The position numbers and the translations under genes were made by a program. Below, piece after piece: positions 43,570 to 54,809 of a stretch of 64,000 nucleotides of DNA. Numbering within the stretch: the stretch's first letter is position 1; each line of letters opens with the position of its first letter. Source of the stretch: Scilla litardierei (lineage: Eukaryota; Streptophyta; Magnoliopsida; Asparagales; Asparagaceae). Below the pieces are notes generated by a model. It saw only the letters and a program-made list of their open reading frames with translations, was not told where the DNA came from and made no database searches. The stretch covers positions 45,741,375-45,805,374 of the forward strand of contig CM061142.1 in assembly GCA_030789695.1 (NCBI GenBank), in the 5' to 3' direction.

Positions 43570-46341
43570 TCAATGCGGGATGTTTGGTGCATATGAGATG
43601 CACCCATCAAACTTTCCGGGGAGAACGCTTGGATTGGGAAGTTGCGGCGTCGTGTTCTCCCGCGGTGGTCTCTTGTCTCGAATAGTGTTGGGGGGAGGCT
43701 CCCCCAAGCTAGCATTTGCTCCGGTCAACGGTTTTTCCGGTGATGCCGATCTTCGTACCGGCGGAGCTTTCTCCGGAGACTTTAGTTTCGCGAGCTTGCA
43801 GAGCTCTCGAATCCTTGCGACATCAGCGTCGCCTTCATCATTTTCAGCGGAGAGGTCGGGGGAATCATCTCTATTCTCATCGTGGCCCAAATCCGGGCCT
43901 TCCTCGAAATCTTCGTCAAAAAGAGCGCCAATTGAGTGAGGAATCGCCTCTTCAATCACCTCGTCGAGGAGGTCCATGTAGTCAAGTTCCTCGTGGTAAG
44001 GCATGTGCTTCATAGCCTTAGGAATGTGGAGCTCCACCTCGATGTTGTCGACGTTTAATGTTAGGGTGCCTTCGCGCACGTCAACAATTACTCCGGCGGT
44101 GGCGAGGAACGGGCGTCCAAGTATCAATGAAGTGTCTCCCTCCTCCTTGACGTCCATGATCACGAAGTCACATGGCAAGCATATTCCACCCGGGACTTAT
44201 AGCGGTATGTCTTCGGCAATCCCCACCGGCCTTGTTATCCGTCCATCGGCTAATTGAATGCGCATGTCGGTGGGTTTCAACTTTGTCCCGGTGTTTAGTC
44301 TTAAGAACATGGAGAGAGGCATGAGGCTCACACTAGCCCCTAGATCAACCAACGCCTTTTGAAGAGGGACGCCGCCCAAGGTGCAAGGAATCCGAAAACT
44401 CCCCGGATCTTTAAATTTGGCCGGCTCCTTTTCTCTCTTGGTAAACCAAGAGCCCTCCTCGGCTAGCATGATCTTCTCCTTCCTCTTTCTCCCCGAAATC
44501 AAGTCCTTCAAGAATTTAGCATATGTGGGGATCTCCACGATGGCGTCGAGGAAGGGAATATTGAGGCTAACTCCTCTTAGATACTCGAGGAACTTCGCTA
44601 GCCTTTTCTCCATTTTCGCTCTCGCTAGTCTTTGGGGGAATGGGACCGGTGGCATGAAGCGCCTTTCCTCAATCAATTGTTCCGCTCTAGATTTCTCCTT
44701 GTCTTGTGGCTCCTTCTCCTTTTCAACTTCAACTATCGGCTCAATTGGCTCCAAGCTTTCCTCCACGGGCTCCTCAATAGGAATCATGGCGGGGGTGGTG
44801 TCCTTCCCTCCTCTAGTAGTAACGGCAACTACGGCATTGATGTGGCCCGTGTTGCCCCGTGGGTTTTGCTCCGGTTGCGCCGGCAATCTTTGAGTGTTCC
44901 GATTGAGCAACGCCAATTGCTCTGATATTTGAGCCACAAAGGTATTAAGGGAGTCTTGCCCTGCCTTCAAGCTAGCATTTATCTTATTTTGCTCGACCAT
45001 GAACGCCTCCACTCTCGTTTCAAAGTCGGATCGTTGTGGAGCTTGTGGAGGGTTTTGATTTTGATTCCTCCACCCTTGGTTGTATCCGGGAGGCCTATAT
45101 GGTGGAACTTGTTGCTTTGGTTGAAGGTTTTGTTGTGGAGGCCCCCTCGGTGGATAGTATTGTTGTTGGGGTGGTGGTGGTCGAGCTTGTTGAGGTGGTT
45201 GTTGTGGCGGGTTCAAAGCTCCTTCATTGTTGGCGTAAGAGAATCCGGGATGATTTCTTGTGGCCGGATTGGCCCAATACCCTTGGTTCCCCGCAACATA
45301 TTGTACTTGCTCCAATGATCCTTCTACTTGCTCTCCTCCCGAGTACATGGCTTGAGATTGGTCTTGTCAATCACACATTTGGTTCGTCGGCGCGGAGGTG
45401 GAAGGGGTCCCTTGGGGCTCCGTGATGAACTTCTCCAATCTCTCCACTACCTTGTGGAGAGAATCAAACTTGCTCGTAAGCTCCGCTACGGCCTTTGCCT
45501 CATAGATGCTAGTTGGCTTTAAGGAGGACGTAGAGTGTCCTCGCTCATCGCCCCATTGTTGATTATTTGAGGCCATCTCCTCAATTAGGGCCGTAGCTTC
45601 CTCGGGAGTCTTTGACAAGATAGCACCATTCGCCGCGGCATCAATAATTTGTTTGGTCCTCAGTTGGAGACCGTTGTAGAAGCTATGAACTAGCTCCCAA
45701 TCTTCTATACTGTGGTGCGGGCATTGATGCTGCAAATCCTTAAAACGCTCCCAAGCCTCATAGAGCGTCTCCTGTGGTCCTTGCTTGAAGGACATGAGAG
45801 CGCTCCGGATCTTCACCGTCTTGGATGGCGGATAGAACTTATCAATAAATGCACTCGCCAACTCGTCCCAAGTGGTGAAGACTCCGTCAGCCTGCGTCCT
45901 CAACCAATAGAGTGCCTTGTCCTTAAGCGTGAAGGGGAAGAGACGCAGTCTGATAGCATCGATGGAGACCCCCGGCATCTGGAATGTGGCGCACTTTGAC
46001 AAGAATAATTGGATGTGGTAGTGGGGGTTCTCATGGGCGTTCCCATGAAATGGGTCTTGTTGCATCAAAACCACCAATCCAGTCTTTAGCTCGAAGTTCT
46101 TGTCAGCCGCCAACTGCGGCACGGCAATGGACGAGGTAGTAGAAGAGGTCTTAGGCCGAAGCCTATCGCGAATAGAAATTATCCTCGCCATCCTTGCCGC
46201 CAATTCTTCAGGAGTTTCCGGGTTGGTCATATACCTCCCTTCCGGATCTTGTCTTCTTTCCGCTCTAAGTCTCCGCGCGGTACGTTCGATCTCGGGATCA
46301 AATAATAAAGCTTCAGGGTCCGCCGTAGATCTCGTGTACAT
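43570..46341 (-). pseudogene. Athila-type gag-protease, one frame with two in-frame stops
   Basis: It starts at 46341 (MYTRSTADPEALLFDPEIER), 155 bases inside the 5' LTR boundary. The capsid domain shows NPHYHIQLFLSKCATFQMPG, ALYWLRTQADGVFTTWDELA, FIDKFYPPSK and YEAWERFKDLQHQCPHHSIE, typical of Athila gag. TGA at 45367 and TAA at 44197 interrupt it, but the frame is otherwise continuous over 920 codons. A Gln/Pro-rich stretch and the FETRVEAFMVEQNKINASLK segment follow. The protease has LVDLGASVSLMPLSMF with the DLGAS active-site form and ends with SLILGRPFLATAG. The frame closes at 43570 with no RT following. Either the stops are mutations or the first is a gag-pol type readthrough site. Confidence 0.85.
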
Positions 46342-46472
46342 GCACAGGGGAAACAGAGTTTCAAAGAAATGATTAGTACCGTGGAAGGGTTAGGTAAGAA
46401 ATAAGAAATAAAAATAATGATAATAATAAAAAAAAGAATAGCTAGGGTGAGAAAGAATCAAACGCAATCGCC

Positions 46473-46490
46473 TCCCCAGCAACATCGCCA
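46473..46490 (-). other. Primer binding site, tRNA-Asp-like
   Basis: Minus-strand TGGCGATGTTGCTGGGGA matches the usual Athila site TGGCGCCGTTGCCGGGGA at 15 of 18 positions, six bases from the LTR end. Confidence 0.85.
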
Positions 46491-46855
46491 AAAACTTGAT
46501 CGCTCCGGGACGTGACCCAAAAGAACGGTTGTAGTTTTACCGCAAGTGCACGGTGTAGCAGCGAGCGGGATATCGAACACAGGGAGGACGAATGACTGTG
46601 CTTGCTCTGATCAACCTGGCTATTTAAGAAGAGAAATTTGCCTTTGGCGATCCTGTCACAATCGTCAGACAAATGGGCGAAATATCAAATCAAATAAAGA
46701 ACATCTAGGGAATGGGGAATTCCCGCTACACACCGTACTTCATAAATGTGGTTCATCGGTATCAAAATTGCTAGAATGTGAATTCGGATGAACTAGTTAC
46801 AACTGAATGTAGAACCAAGCTCACGCTCTCGCGCTGTTGCCGGTCTATAGCTATC

Positions 46856-47155
46856 CTAGGGTCGGGTCCAATCTCTTGCAAACCCTACCCTAGGGAAGCT
46901 AGCATTAGGATCAACATCATCGTCCAATCGCGCACCGAGCCCAATCTCTTGCAAACTCGGTCCACGATCTAGATTAGGATAGTTCCTACCCGTCCAATCT
47001 CTTGCAAACGGGTATCGGCATAGAGTTGCAACCGGGAATCCTAGTATCGGCCCAATCTCTTGCAAACCGATACTTCGAAAAATCCGACTCCAACCCAATT
47101 CGGATTTCTAGGGCTTCCTATCAAATTGGGATCCAATCTCTTGCAAATCCCAATT
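46856..47155 (-). repeat. Five constant-loop stem-loops (5' LTR copy)
   Basis: Same five stems and loops as 36799-37098 at an offset of 10057. The array is completely conserved between the two LTRs by eye. Confidence 0.9.
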
Positions 47156-47637
47156 GATATGAATACCTAGCAATCCGTAGTAAATCGATCCTGATCTAAT
47201 CTCTAATAGCAATTCTAGCTCAATTTCTACCAATTCATCACAAATATGAAAGTGGGCTTGTAGGGTTCATCCCCACGCCCCAAGACGTGGAGACTACTCA
47301 CAAATCATAGCAAGATCACAAAAATAATTGTTGAGATAAGCAATAGAATTCATCACAACAATGATATAAACAATAAAAATAGAATTTTTAGGGAAAAGAG
47401 ATGCAAACCAATGTAGTTCTTCAATTAATCCAACAAAAATCCAAGTTTTGCTCCTTCTCCAATCACAAGAATAAAGCTAAAAAACTAATCTAAAAAGCTG
47501 CAAAAAAATCTAAGAGAGAGCTCTCAAAACTAGGGTAAAAACAGGTTTAAAATAGCCCCAAAAATCGTCCAAAAATCGTGACCAAAATACCCCTGCACAG
47601 CCTGTTTTCCGCAGTTTTCGCTACAGGCAGCGCATCG

Positions 47638-48019
47638 CACTCGGCCGAGTGACAAAAGTCGCTCGGCCGAGTGAGAAACCCTGTAATTTTCCAGTAAGTC
47701 AGGGCCTTCAGGGGTCTCTACTTCGGGGGCGGCTCTGTCGAGGGAGTTGTCGTCACTCGGCCGATGACTTCACTGCACTCGGGCGGACGGGATTTACCAC
47801 TCGGCCGAGTGGGTCTTCTGAAGTTCAGGCAGCCGAAAAACAGTAACTTCGATGTTTTGGAAGGGCTTCGTCTGGGCGCCACTCGGGCGGACGTGGTATC
47901 GTCACTCGGCCGATGTGGTCTTCGGTGCTCGGCCGAGTGCACATAGAAATCGTGTCTGAACTGGTCGCCCGAGCAGTGTCTCGCTGGTCGGCCGAGTGGC
48001 TCCTCCACTCGGCCGAGTG
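47638..48019. repeat. CTCGGCCGAG palindrome block (5' LTR copy)
   Basis: As in the other LTR, with one 21-bp unit fewer and decay of two palindromes (CTCTGTCGAG near 47734 and GTCGCCCGAG near 47966). Confidence 0.9.
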
Positions 48020-48314
48020 GGACACAAAAAATGCCCAATCTACTTATTTTGGCCTCCTCGTCGCTCCTGCGACGTCCATTCTTCTTCCGCTCCTCTCCAA
48101 CAGCAAAATACCCCTCGGGGAGGTCGTTGGTGACCGTCTAGAGTAAGCGCATCTCGGGATCACTCCAAATCGTGCCAAATCACCTGAAATGCGACAAAAA
48201 CAACAAATCATGAAAAGCATCGCAATATCGTCGATATATCGTGAAAAACATGATTTGGGCGATCTAAATGGCATGCAAACATGCGGAAAAAAGGTGTAAA
48301 ATAAGGAGTGATCA

Positions 48315-51300
48315 GCGAGCGCGTAGCTCGGCCCGTGCCCTTCTCTGGTTTGGGTGGAGAGGGTTTGCCCGACCCCAGAGTCTGGGAGGGGGGAGCGAGC
48401 GCGTAGCTCGGCCCGTACCCTTCTCTGGTTTGGGTGGAGAGGTTGGCCCTACCCCAGAGTCTGGAGGGGGGATCGAGCGCGTAGCTCGGCCCCTGCCCTT
48501 CTCTGGTTTGGGTGGAGAGGGTTGGCCCTGCCCCAGAGTCTGGAGGGGGGGAGCAAGCGCGTAGCTTGGCCAGTGCCCTTCTCTAGTTTGGGTGGCGAGG
48601 GTTGGTGCTGCCCCAGAGTCTTAGAGGGGGGAGCGAGCGCGTAGCTCAGCCCGTGCCCTTCTCTGGTTTGGGTGGAGAGGGTTGGCCATGCCCCAGAGTC
48701 TGGGAGGGGGGAGCGAGCACGTAGCTCGGCCCGTGCCCTTCTCTGGTTTGGGTGGCGAGGGTTGGCCCTACCCTAGAGTTTAGAGGGGGGAGCGAGCGCG
48801 TAGCTCGGCCCGTGCCATTCTCTGGTTTGGGTGGCGAGGGTTGGCCTTGCCCCAGAGTCTGGAGTGGGGAGCGAGTGCGTAGCTCGGCCCATGCCCTTCT
48901 CTGGTTTGGGTGGCGAGGGTTGGCCCTGCCCGAGAGTCTAGAGGGGGGAGCGAGCACGTAGCTCGGCACGTGCCCTTCTCTGGTTTGGGTGGCGAGGGTT
49001 GGCCCTGTCCCAGAGTCTGGAGGGGGGAGCGAGCATGTTGCTTGGCCCGTGCCTTTCTCTGGTTTGGGTGTCAAGGGTTGGCCCTGCCACAGAGTCTGGA
49101 GGGGGGAGTGCGCGCATAGCTCGGCCCGTGCCCTTCTCTGGTTTGGGTGGCGGGGGTTGGCCCTGCCCCAGAGTCTGGGAGGGAGGAGCAAGCGCGTAGC
49201 TCGGCCTGTGCCCTTCTCTGGTTTGGGTGGCGAGGGTTGTCCCTGCCCCAGAGTCTGGAGGGGGGAGCGAGCACGTTGCTCGGCACGTGCCCTTCTCTGG
49301 TTTGGGTGGCGAGGTTTGGCCCTGCCCCAGAGTCTGGAGGGGGGAGCGAGCGCGTAGCTTGGCCCGTGCCCTTCTCTAGTTTGGATGGCGAGGGATGGCA
49401 TTGCCCTAGAGTTTGGTAGGGGGGAGAGAGCACGTAGCTTGGCCCGTGCCATTCTATGGTTTGGGTGGCAAGGGTTGGCCCTGCCCCAGAGTCTGGGAGG
49501 GGGGAGGGAGTGCGTAGCTCAGCCCTTGCCCTTCTCTGGTTTGGGTGGCGAAGGTTGGCCCTGCCCCAGAGTCTGAAGGGGGGAGCGAGCGCGTAGCTCA
49601 GCCCGTGCCCTTCTCTGGTTTAGTTGGCGAGGGTTGGCCCTGCCCTAGAGTCTGGAGGGGGGAGTGAGCGCGTAGCTCGGCCCGTGTCCTTCTCTGGTTT
49701 GGGTGGCGAGGGTTGGCCCTACCCCAGAGTCTGGAGGGGGGAGCGAGCGCATAGCTCGGCTCGTGCCCATCTCTGGTTTGGGTGGCGAGGGTTGGCCCTG
49801 CCCCAGAGTGTGGAGGGGGGAGCAAGTGCGTAGCTCGGCCCGTGCCCTTCTCTGGTTTGGGTGGTGAGGGTTGGCCCTGGCTCAGAGTCTGGAGGGGGGA
49901 GTGAGCGTTTAGCTTGGCCCATGTCCTTCTCTGGTTTAGGTGGCAAGGGTTGGCCCTGCCCCAGAGTCTGGGAGTGGGAAGCGAGTGTGTTGCTCAGCCC
50001 GTGCCCTTCTCTGGTTTGGGTGGTGAGGGTGGCACTGCCCTAGAGTCTGGGAGGGGCGAGCGAGCGTGTAGCTTGACCCGTGCCCTTCTCTGGTTTGGGT
50101 GGCGAGGGTTGGCCCTGCCCCAGAGTCTGGAGGGGGGGAGCGAGCACGTAGCTCGGCCCGTGCCCTTCTCTGGTTTGGGTGGCGAGGGTTGGCCCTACCC
50201 CAGAGTCTGGAGGGGGGAGGGCGCGCGTAGCTCGGCCCGTGCCCTTCTCTCGTTTGGGTGGCATGGGTTGGCCCTGCCCCAGAGTCTGGGAGGGGGAGCG
50301 AGCGCGTAGCTCGGCCCGTGCCCTTCTCTGGTTTGGGTGGCGAAGGTTGGCCCTGCCCCAGAGTCTGGAGGGGGGAGCGAGCACGTTGCTCGGCCCGTGC
50401 CCTTCTCTGGTTTGGGTGGCGTGGTTTGGCCCTGCCCCAGAGTCTGGAGGGGGGAGCGAGTGCGTAGCTCGGCCCGTGCCCTTCTCTGGTTTGGGTGACG
50501 AGGGTTGGCCCTGCTTTAGAGTCTGGATGGGGGGAGCGAGCGCGTAGCTTGGCCCGTGCCCTTCTCTGGTTTGGGTGGCGAAGGGTTGGCCCTGCCCCAG
50601 AGTCTTGTAAGGGGGAGGGAGCGCGTAGCTCAGCCCGTGCCCTTCTCTGGTTTGGGTGACGAGGGTTGGTCATGCCCCAGAGTCTGGAGGGGGGAGCGAG
50701 CGCGTAGCTCGGCCCGTGCCCTTCTCTGGTTTAGGTGGCGAGGGTTGGCCCTGCCCCAGAGTCTGGAGGGGGGAGCGAGCACGTTGCTCGGTCCTTGTCC
50801 TTTTCTGGTTTGGGTGGCGAGGGTTGGCCCTACCCCAGAGTCTGGAGGGGGGAGCGAGCGCGTAGATCGGCCCGTGCCCTTCTCTGGTTTGGGTGGCGAT
50901 GGTTGGCCCTGCCCCAGAGTCTGGAAGGGGGAGCGAGCGCGTATCTCGGCCCATGCCCTTTTCTGGTTTGGGTGGCGAGGGTTGGCCCTGGCCCAGAGTC
51001 TGGAGGGGGGAGCGAGCGCGTAGCTCGGCCCGTGCCCTTCTCTGGTTTGGGTGGCGAGGGTTGGCCCGACCCAGAGTCTGGAAGGGGGGAGCGAGTGCGT
51101 AGCTCGGCCCTTGCCCTTCTCTGGTTTGGGTGGCGAGGGTTGGCCCTGCCCCAGAGTCTGGGCGGGGGGAGCGAGCGCGTAGCTCGGCCCGTGCCCTTCT
51201 CTGGTTTGGGTGGCGAGGGTTGGCCCTGCCCCAGAGTCTGGAGGGGGAGCGAGCGCGTAGCTCGGTCCGTTCCCTTCTCTGGCTTGGGTGGCTAGGGTTG

Positions 51301-51399
51301 GCCCTGCCCCAGAGTCTGGGAGGGGGGAGCGAGCACGTAGCTCGGCCCGTGCCCTTCTCTAGTTTGGGTGGCGAGGGTTGGCCCTGTCCCAGAGTCTGG
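48315..51399. repeat. 79-bp tandem array, right part (~39 units)
   Basis: The unit contains GCGAGCGCGTAGCTCGGCCC, GTGCCCTTCTCTGGTTTGGG and TGGCCCTGCCCCAGAGTCTGG. Measured spacings near 50681, 50760 and 50839 are 79 bp. Units vary by scattered substitutions. It lies directly downstream of the integrase end of the Tat element, in its 3' untranslated region. Because 79 is not a multiple of three and the unit lacks stops in several frames, long spurious reading frames arise on both strands. Confidence 0.95.
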
Positions 51400-51484
51400 T
51401 GTGTTCAATCTGAAATACTCAAGTGGGGACAACAAGGTCTAGAAATGTGCGGAAAAGAAAATATTTTATCAAAAAGACTCACAA

Positions 51485-52700
51485 TCACTGATAGTACTTT
51501 AGTAAGTGCTCCGCGTTCCATAGGTGAGCCAGTTCGCTTCCGTCCAGGGTCGCCAGGATGTACGTGGCTGGCCCGACGACGTCGACGATCTCGTAGGGTC
51601 CCTTCCATTTGGCGGCCAACTTCCCTCGGCTGGCGGTCTCGGGTTTGAAGGTGGCGTCTCTGAGGACCAAGTCCCCGACTCTAAAGGTCCGCTTCTTCAC
51701 CCTGGAGTTGTAGTGCCGGGCCATCATCTGGCTATGTCGGATGAGGTTCGTTAGGGCTCGATCCCTTACTTCGTCCACAAGTTCAAGACTGAGGCCGAGG
51801 CCCGCCCCATTGATATCTTCGTCGAAGAACTTCAGCTGAAGTGTCTCCTCTCCGATCTCCACGAGAACGACCGCTTCTGACCCATATGCCAGCATGAATG
51901 GGCTCTCTCCGGTTGAAGCCTTGTGGGTGGTACGGTAGGACCAGAGAATGCCCGGTAGCTCGTCCACCCATGTCCCGAGAGCGACATCGACCTTCTTCTT
52001 CAGGGGGCCCAAGATGCATTTGTTTGCGGCCTCCGCCATTCCATTGCACTACGGATGGGCGACAGATGCGAAATGTAGCTTGATTCCCCAGCCCGAACAG
52101 AAGTCACGGAAGCCTTCGCAGTCGAACTGTCTCCTGTTGTCTGTTACTATAGAGCGGGGTATCCCGAAGCGACATATCACGGACTACCAAATAAAGCCAT
52201 TCATATCTGTCCATGTGATGCGTGCCAACGGCTCAGCTTCGACCCATTTAGTGAAGTAGTCCACTGCGACGACCAGGTACTTCCTTCCTCTAGAAGATTT
52301 TAGGAAAGGTCCAAGGATGTCAAGTCCCCATTTGGCGAAAGGGACTGGGCTTATAACAGGCACCAAATCGGCTGGGGGTGCCGCCGTGTGTCGGCCAAAT
52401 TTCTGGCATGCCTCACACTTCTTGACGTACCGAGCCTTGTCATGGATCATAGTCGGCCAGTAGTACCCCAGGTGCACTATCTTGTGGGCGATAGTGCGGC
52501 TGCCATGGTGGTTCCCGCAGAAGCCTTCGTATACTTTGCGAATGACTTGCTCAGCCTGCTCCAGCCCCAAACATTTCAGGAATGGTAGGACGTCGAAGCT
52601 GGCGCGGCACCGACGGTATAATACTCCGTCGAGGAGTACGAATGATAAGGCCAGCCTCTCTACCTTCTTGGCCTGTGACTGCTCCTCGGGCAGGGCCCTT
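51485..52700 (-). pseudogene. Tat-lineage integrase
   Basis: Reading on the minus strand: the zinc-binding GFCGNHHGSRTIAHKIV...VKKCEACQKF, then the catalytic core GLDILGPFLKSSRGR, VDYFTKWVEAEPL, VTDNRRQFD with the second Asp, and GMAEAANK with the Glu. The C-terminal part holds LWSYRTTHKASTGESPFMLA and KWKGPYEIVDVVG, and ends AEHLLKYYQ at 51485. Two in-frame amber codons (FIW-stop-SVICRFG at 52182-52184 and AHP-stop-CNGMAEA near 52050) break it; both fit CAG-to-TAG change. The usual family residue in the second is Gln. The tandem array begins 85 bp after the stop. Confidence 0.9.
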
Positions 52701-53777
52701 GTCTCCAGATACTTCACTATAGGGGTCATCCACGTCGTCGTCGGGCCGACACACATTAATTCTTCTTCGTCGACGGTGGGCGCCCGCAGACTTTCGACGT
52801 AAATTGCCTTTCCGATCTCAGCCGCGGAGGAGGAGGCTAGCTTGGACAGGGCGTCTGCCTGGAGGTTGTTGGAGCGGGGTAAGTGTCTGACCTCGGCCCT
52901 CTCGAAATTCTGGAGCTCGGCCAGGATGCGCTGAAGGTAGCGCTTCATAGTTTCTTCTCGGGCCTCGATGCTCCCTTGGATCTGTTGGAAGACGAGCCGT
53001 GAGTCACTAAGCAGCAACATATTCGTCCCCCCATCGCTCTGCAAAGCTTCATCCCATTGACAGCGGCCTCATACTCTGCGACGTTATTGGTTGTTGGGAA
53101 GTTGAAGCGCAGGGCGTACTCCAGCAGGCATCCGTCGGGGGTTTGGATGACGATTCCTGCCCCCGTCCCAGATCCTGTCGCCGAGCCATCGACGTGATCG
53201 GTCCATAATTTGTCCGCGTCCACCTGGGTGGGCTCCGATGGTCCAGCCACCTCCATTGCTTGTGGGGATGCGGCTGCGGGTGGTACACCCGGCCGGTTCT
53301 CCGGGAGGTCCTCGATAGTGCATTCTACCACGAAGTCCGCCAGCGGCTGGCTTTTGATCGCTGTCTGGGCCTTGTACGTTATTTCGAACTCGCTAAGCTC
53401 GACACTCCAGTTGAGCATCCTGCCCGACCGTTCCAACCTCTTCAGGTTCTTCTCGAGGGGCAGGTTGGTATGGACGGTGATGGGATGGGCATGGAAGTAT
53501 GGCCGGAGCTTCCTCGCCATCGTGACCAGGCAGTAGGCGACCTTCTCGATGGGACTGTAGTGGGTCTTCGCCTCTCGGAGAATCCTGCTCGCATAGTATA
53601 CTGGCCATTGCACGCCCCTTCCTCTTTGATTAAGACGGAACTGATGGCCTCTTCATTGGTCGCCAGGTACAACCCTAGCTGTTCTCCTTCTTCTGGCTTG
53701 GTGAGCAGCGGCGGGCTCTGCAGGTAGGCCCTCAGCTCCGCAAACACTTGGGCACAGTCGTCGTCCCACGGAATCAC
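52701..53777 (-). pseudogene. Tat-lineage dual RNase H (Ty3-type plus archaeal-type)
   Basis: The first RNase H is read from LYLATNEEAISSVLIKEEGA and, after a frameshift near 53615, PVYYASRILREAKTHYSPIE and ADFVVECTIEDL. A second RNase H follows: WTDHVDGSATGSGTGAGIVI, NNVAEYEAAVNGMKLC and, after another shift near 53040, LLLSDSRLVFQQIQGSIEAR and NNLQADALSKLAS. A second, archaeal-type RNase H after the degenerate first one is a hallmark of Tat elements. It degrades the RNA strand during reverse transcription. Two frameshifts make this copy inactive. Confidence 0.88.
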
Positions 53778-53795
53778 CTTCCTCTTGTCCTTTGC

Positions 53796-54782
53796 TTAAC
53801 CGAAGGCCGTGCGCAAGACTCTGAAGAAGAGGAGAGACCTCTCTACGGACTTCGACAAGAATCCCCTCAAAGCTGCGATCCGACCGTTCAGTCGCTGCAA
53901 GTCTCGGATGGTACGTGGCTTCGCCATATTGACAAGGGCCGATACTTTGTCGGGGTTCGCCTCAATCCCCCGCTTTGTTATCATGAAGCCAAGGAATTTC
54001 CCTGACTGCACGCCGAAGACGCATTTTGCCGGGTTTAGCCTCAGGTCGTACTGGCGCACCTTATGGAACGTCTCCCGCAAGTCGGCGAGGTGGTTCGGGG
54101 CTCTCTTGCTTTTCACTAATATGTCGTCGATGTAGACCTCCAGGTTTCGCCCAACCTGCGAGCTAAATATCCTGTCCACCATCCGCGGGTACGTTGCCCC
54201 GACGTTCTTCAGTCCGAAGGGCATCTTCGTGTAACAGAAGGTGCCGTTATCGGTGATGAAGGACGTTTTCTTCTCGTCCTCCTTTGCCATCGAGATCTGG
54301 TTGTAGCCTGAGAAGGTATCCATGAAGCTTAGCAACTCGTACCTGGATGCCTGGTCGACTAAGTGGTCGATCCTCGGGAGGGAAAAGCTATCCTTTGGAC
54401 ACACCTTGCCGAGGTCTGTGAAGTCGATGCACATGTGCCATTTTCCATTAGCCTTTTTCACCAGGACGACGTTGGCGAGCCAGTCCGGATAGTCCACCGG
54501 CCTGATAAACTTGGCCTGGAGAAGCCGCTCCACTTCTTCTTCAACTGCCCTCTTATTCTCTCCTCCGGCGCTCCTCTTCTTCTGCCGGACCGGTCGAGAC
54601 CCCGGGTCCGCATTCAACTTACGGGAGATTACCATTGGGTCGATCCTTGGCATGTCCGCGGGCGACCAGGCAAATATGTCCACGTTTTCTTGAAGGAGGC
54701 TGATGAGGGCCGCCCTCAGAGTAACCGGGAGCTTCATACCGATGGAGACGGTCTTGCCCTCCTCCGTGGTTACGGGGACCAC
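53796..54782 (-). pseudogene. Tat-lineage reverse transcriptase
   Basis: 328 open codons: DIFAWSPADMPRIDPMVISR, LLQAKFIRPVDYPDWLANVV, WHMCIDFTDLGKVCPKDSFS, MDTFSGYNQISM, MPFGLKNVGATYPRMVDRIF, and the catalytic YIDDILVKS at about 54110-54136. The thumb/connection SGKFLGFMITKRGIEANPDK is present. A TAA at 53796 (FG-stop-AKDKRK) separates it from RNase H in the same frame, and a TAG at 54810 separates it from protease. Motif blocks are complete, so the loss is recent or limited to stops. Confidence 0.92.
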
Positions 54783-54809
54783 CTTGAATTCTTCCGTGGG
54801 GGTTGGCTG

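Larger units (their letters stand above)
36440..48314 (-). mobile_element. Athila-type Ty3/gypsy element lacking RT, RNase H and integrase (11.9 kb)
   Basis: Two LTRs of 1839 and 1818 bp (TGATCGCTCC...GGAGTGATCA) are flanked by the perfect target duplication GCGAG (36435-36439 and 48315-48319). A minus-strand tRNA-Asp-like primer site at 46473-46490 and polypurine tract at 38279-38294 give the orientation. The internal order is gag-protease (46341-43570), a palindrome block with a TATA box, then a 703-codon 3' ORF (42348-40237). There is no trace of RT or integrase, so the element would depend on enzymes supplied elsewhere. By eye the LTRs differ at roughly 20 sites plus one 21-bp unit, about 1 percent, so this is one of the youngest insertions here. 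Confidence 0.93.
46497..48314 (-). mobile_element. 5' LTR of the Athila-type element
   Basis: Length is 1818 bp, colinear with 36440-38278. It contains the hairpin array at 46856-47155 and the palindrome block at 47638-48019, with several C/T differences from its partner. Confidence 0.93.

Noticed and set aside
48315..51399. Possible CRISPR-like array
   Set aside because: Units are contiguous near-identical 79-mers without unique spacers, in a plant retrotransposon.
48268..51648. Many long overlapping reading frames (60-270 codons) on both strands with repeated GLGGEGWPCPRVW or PPKPEKGTGRAT phrases
   Set aside because: They are by-products of a stop-poor 79-bp tandem repeat whose length is not a multiple of three; no start context, domain or conservation supports a protein.
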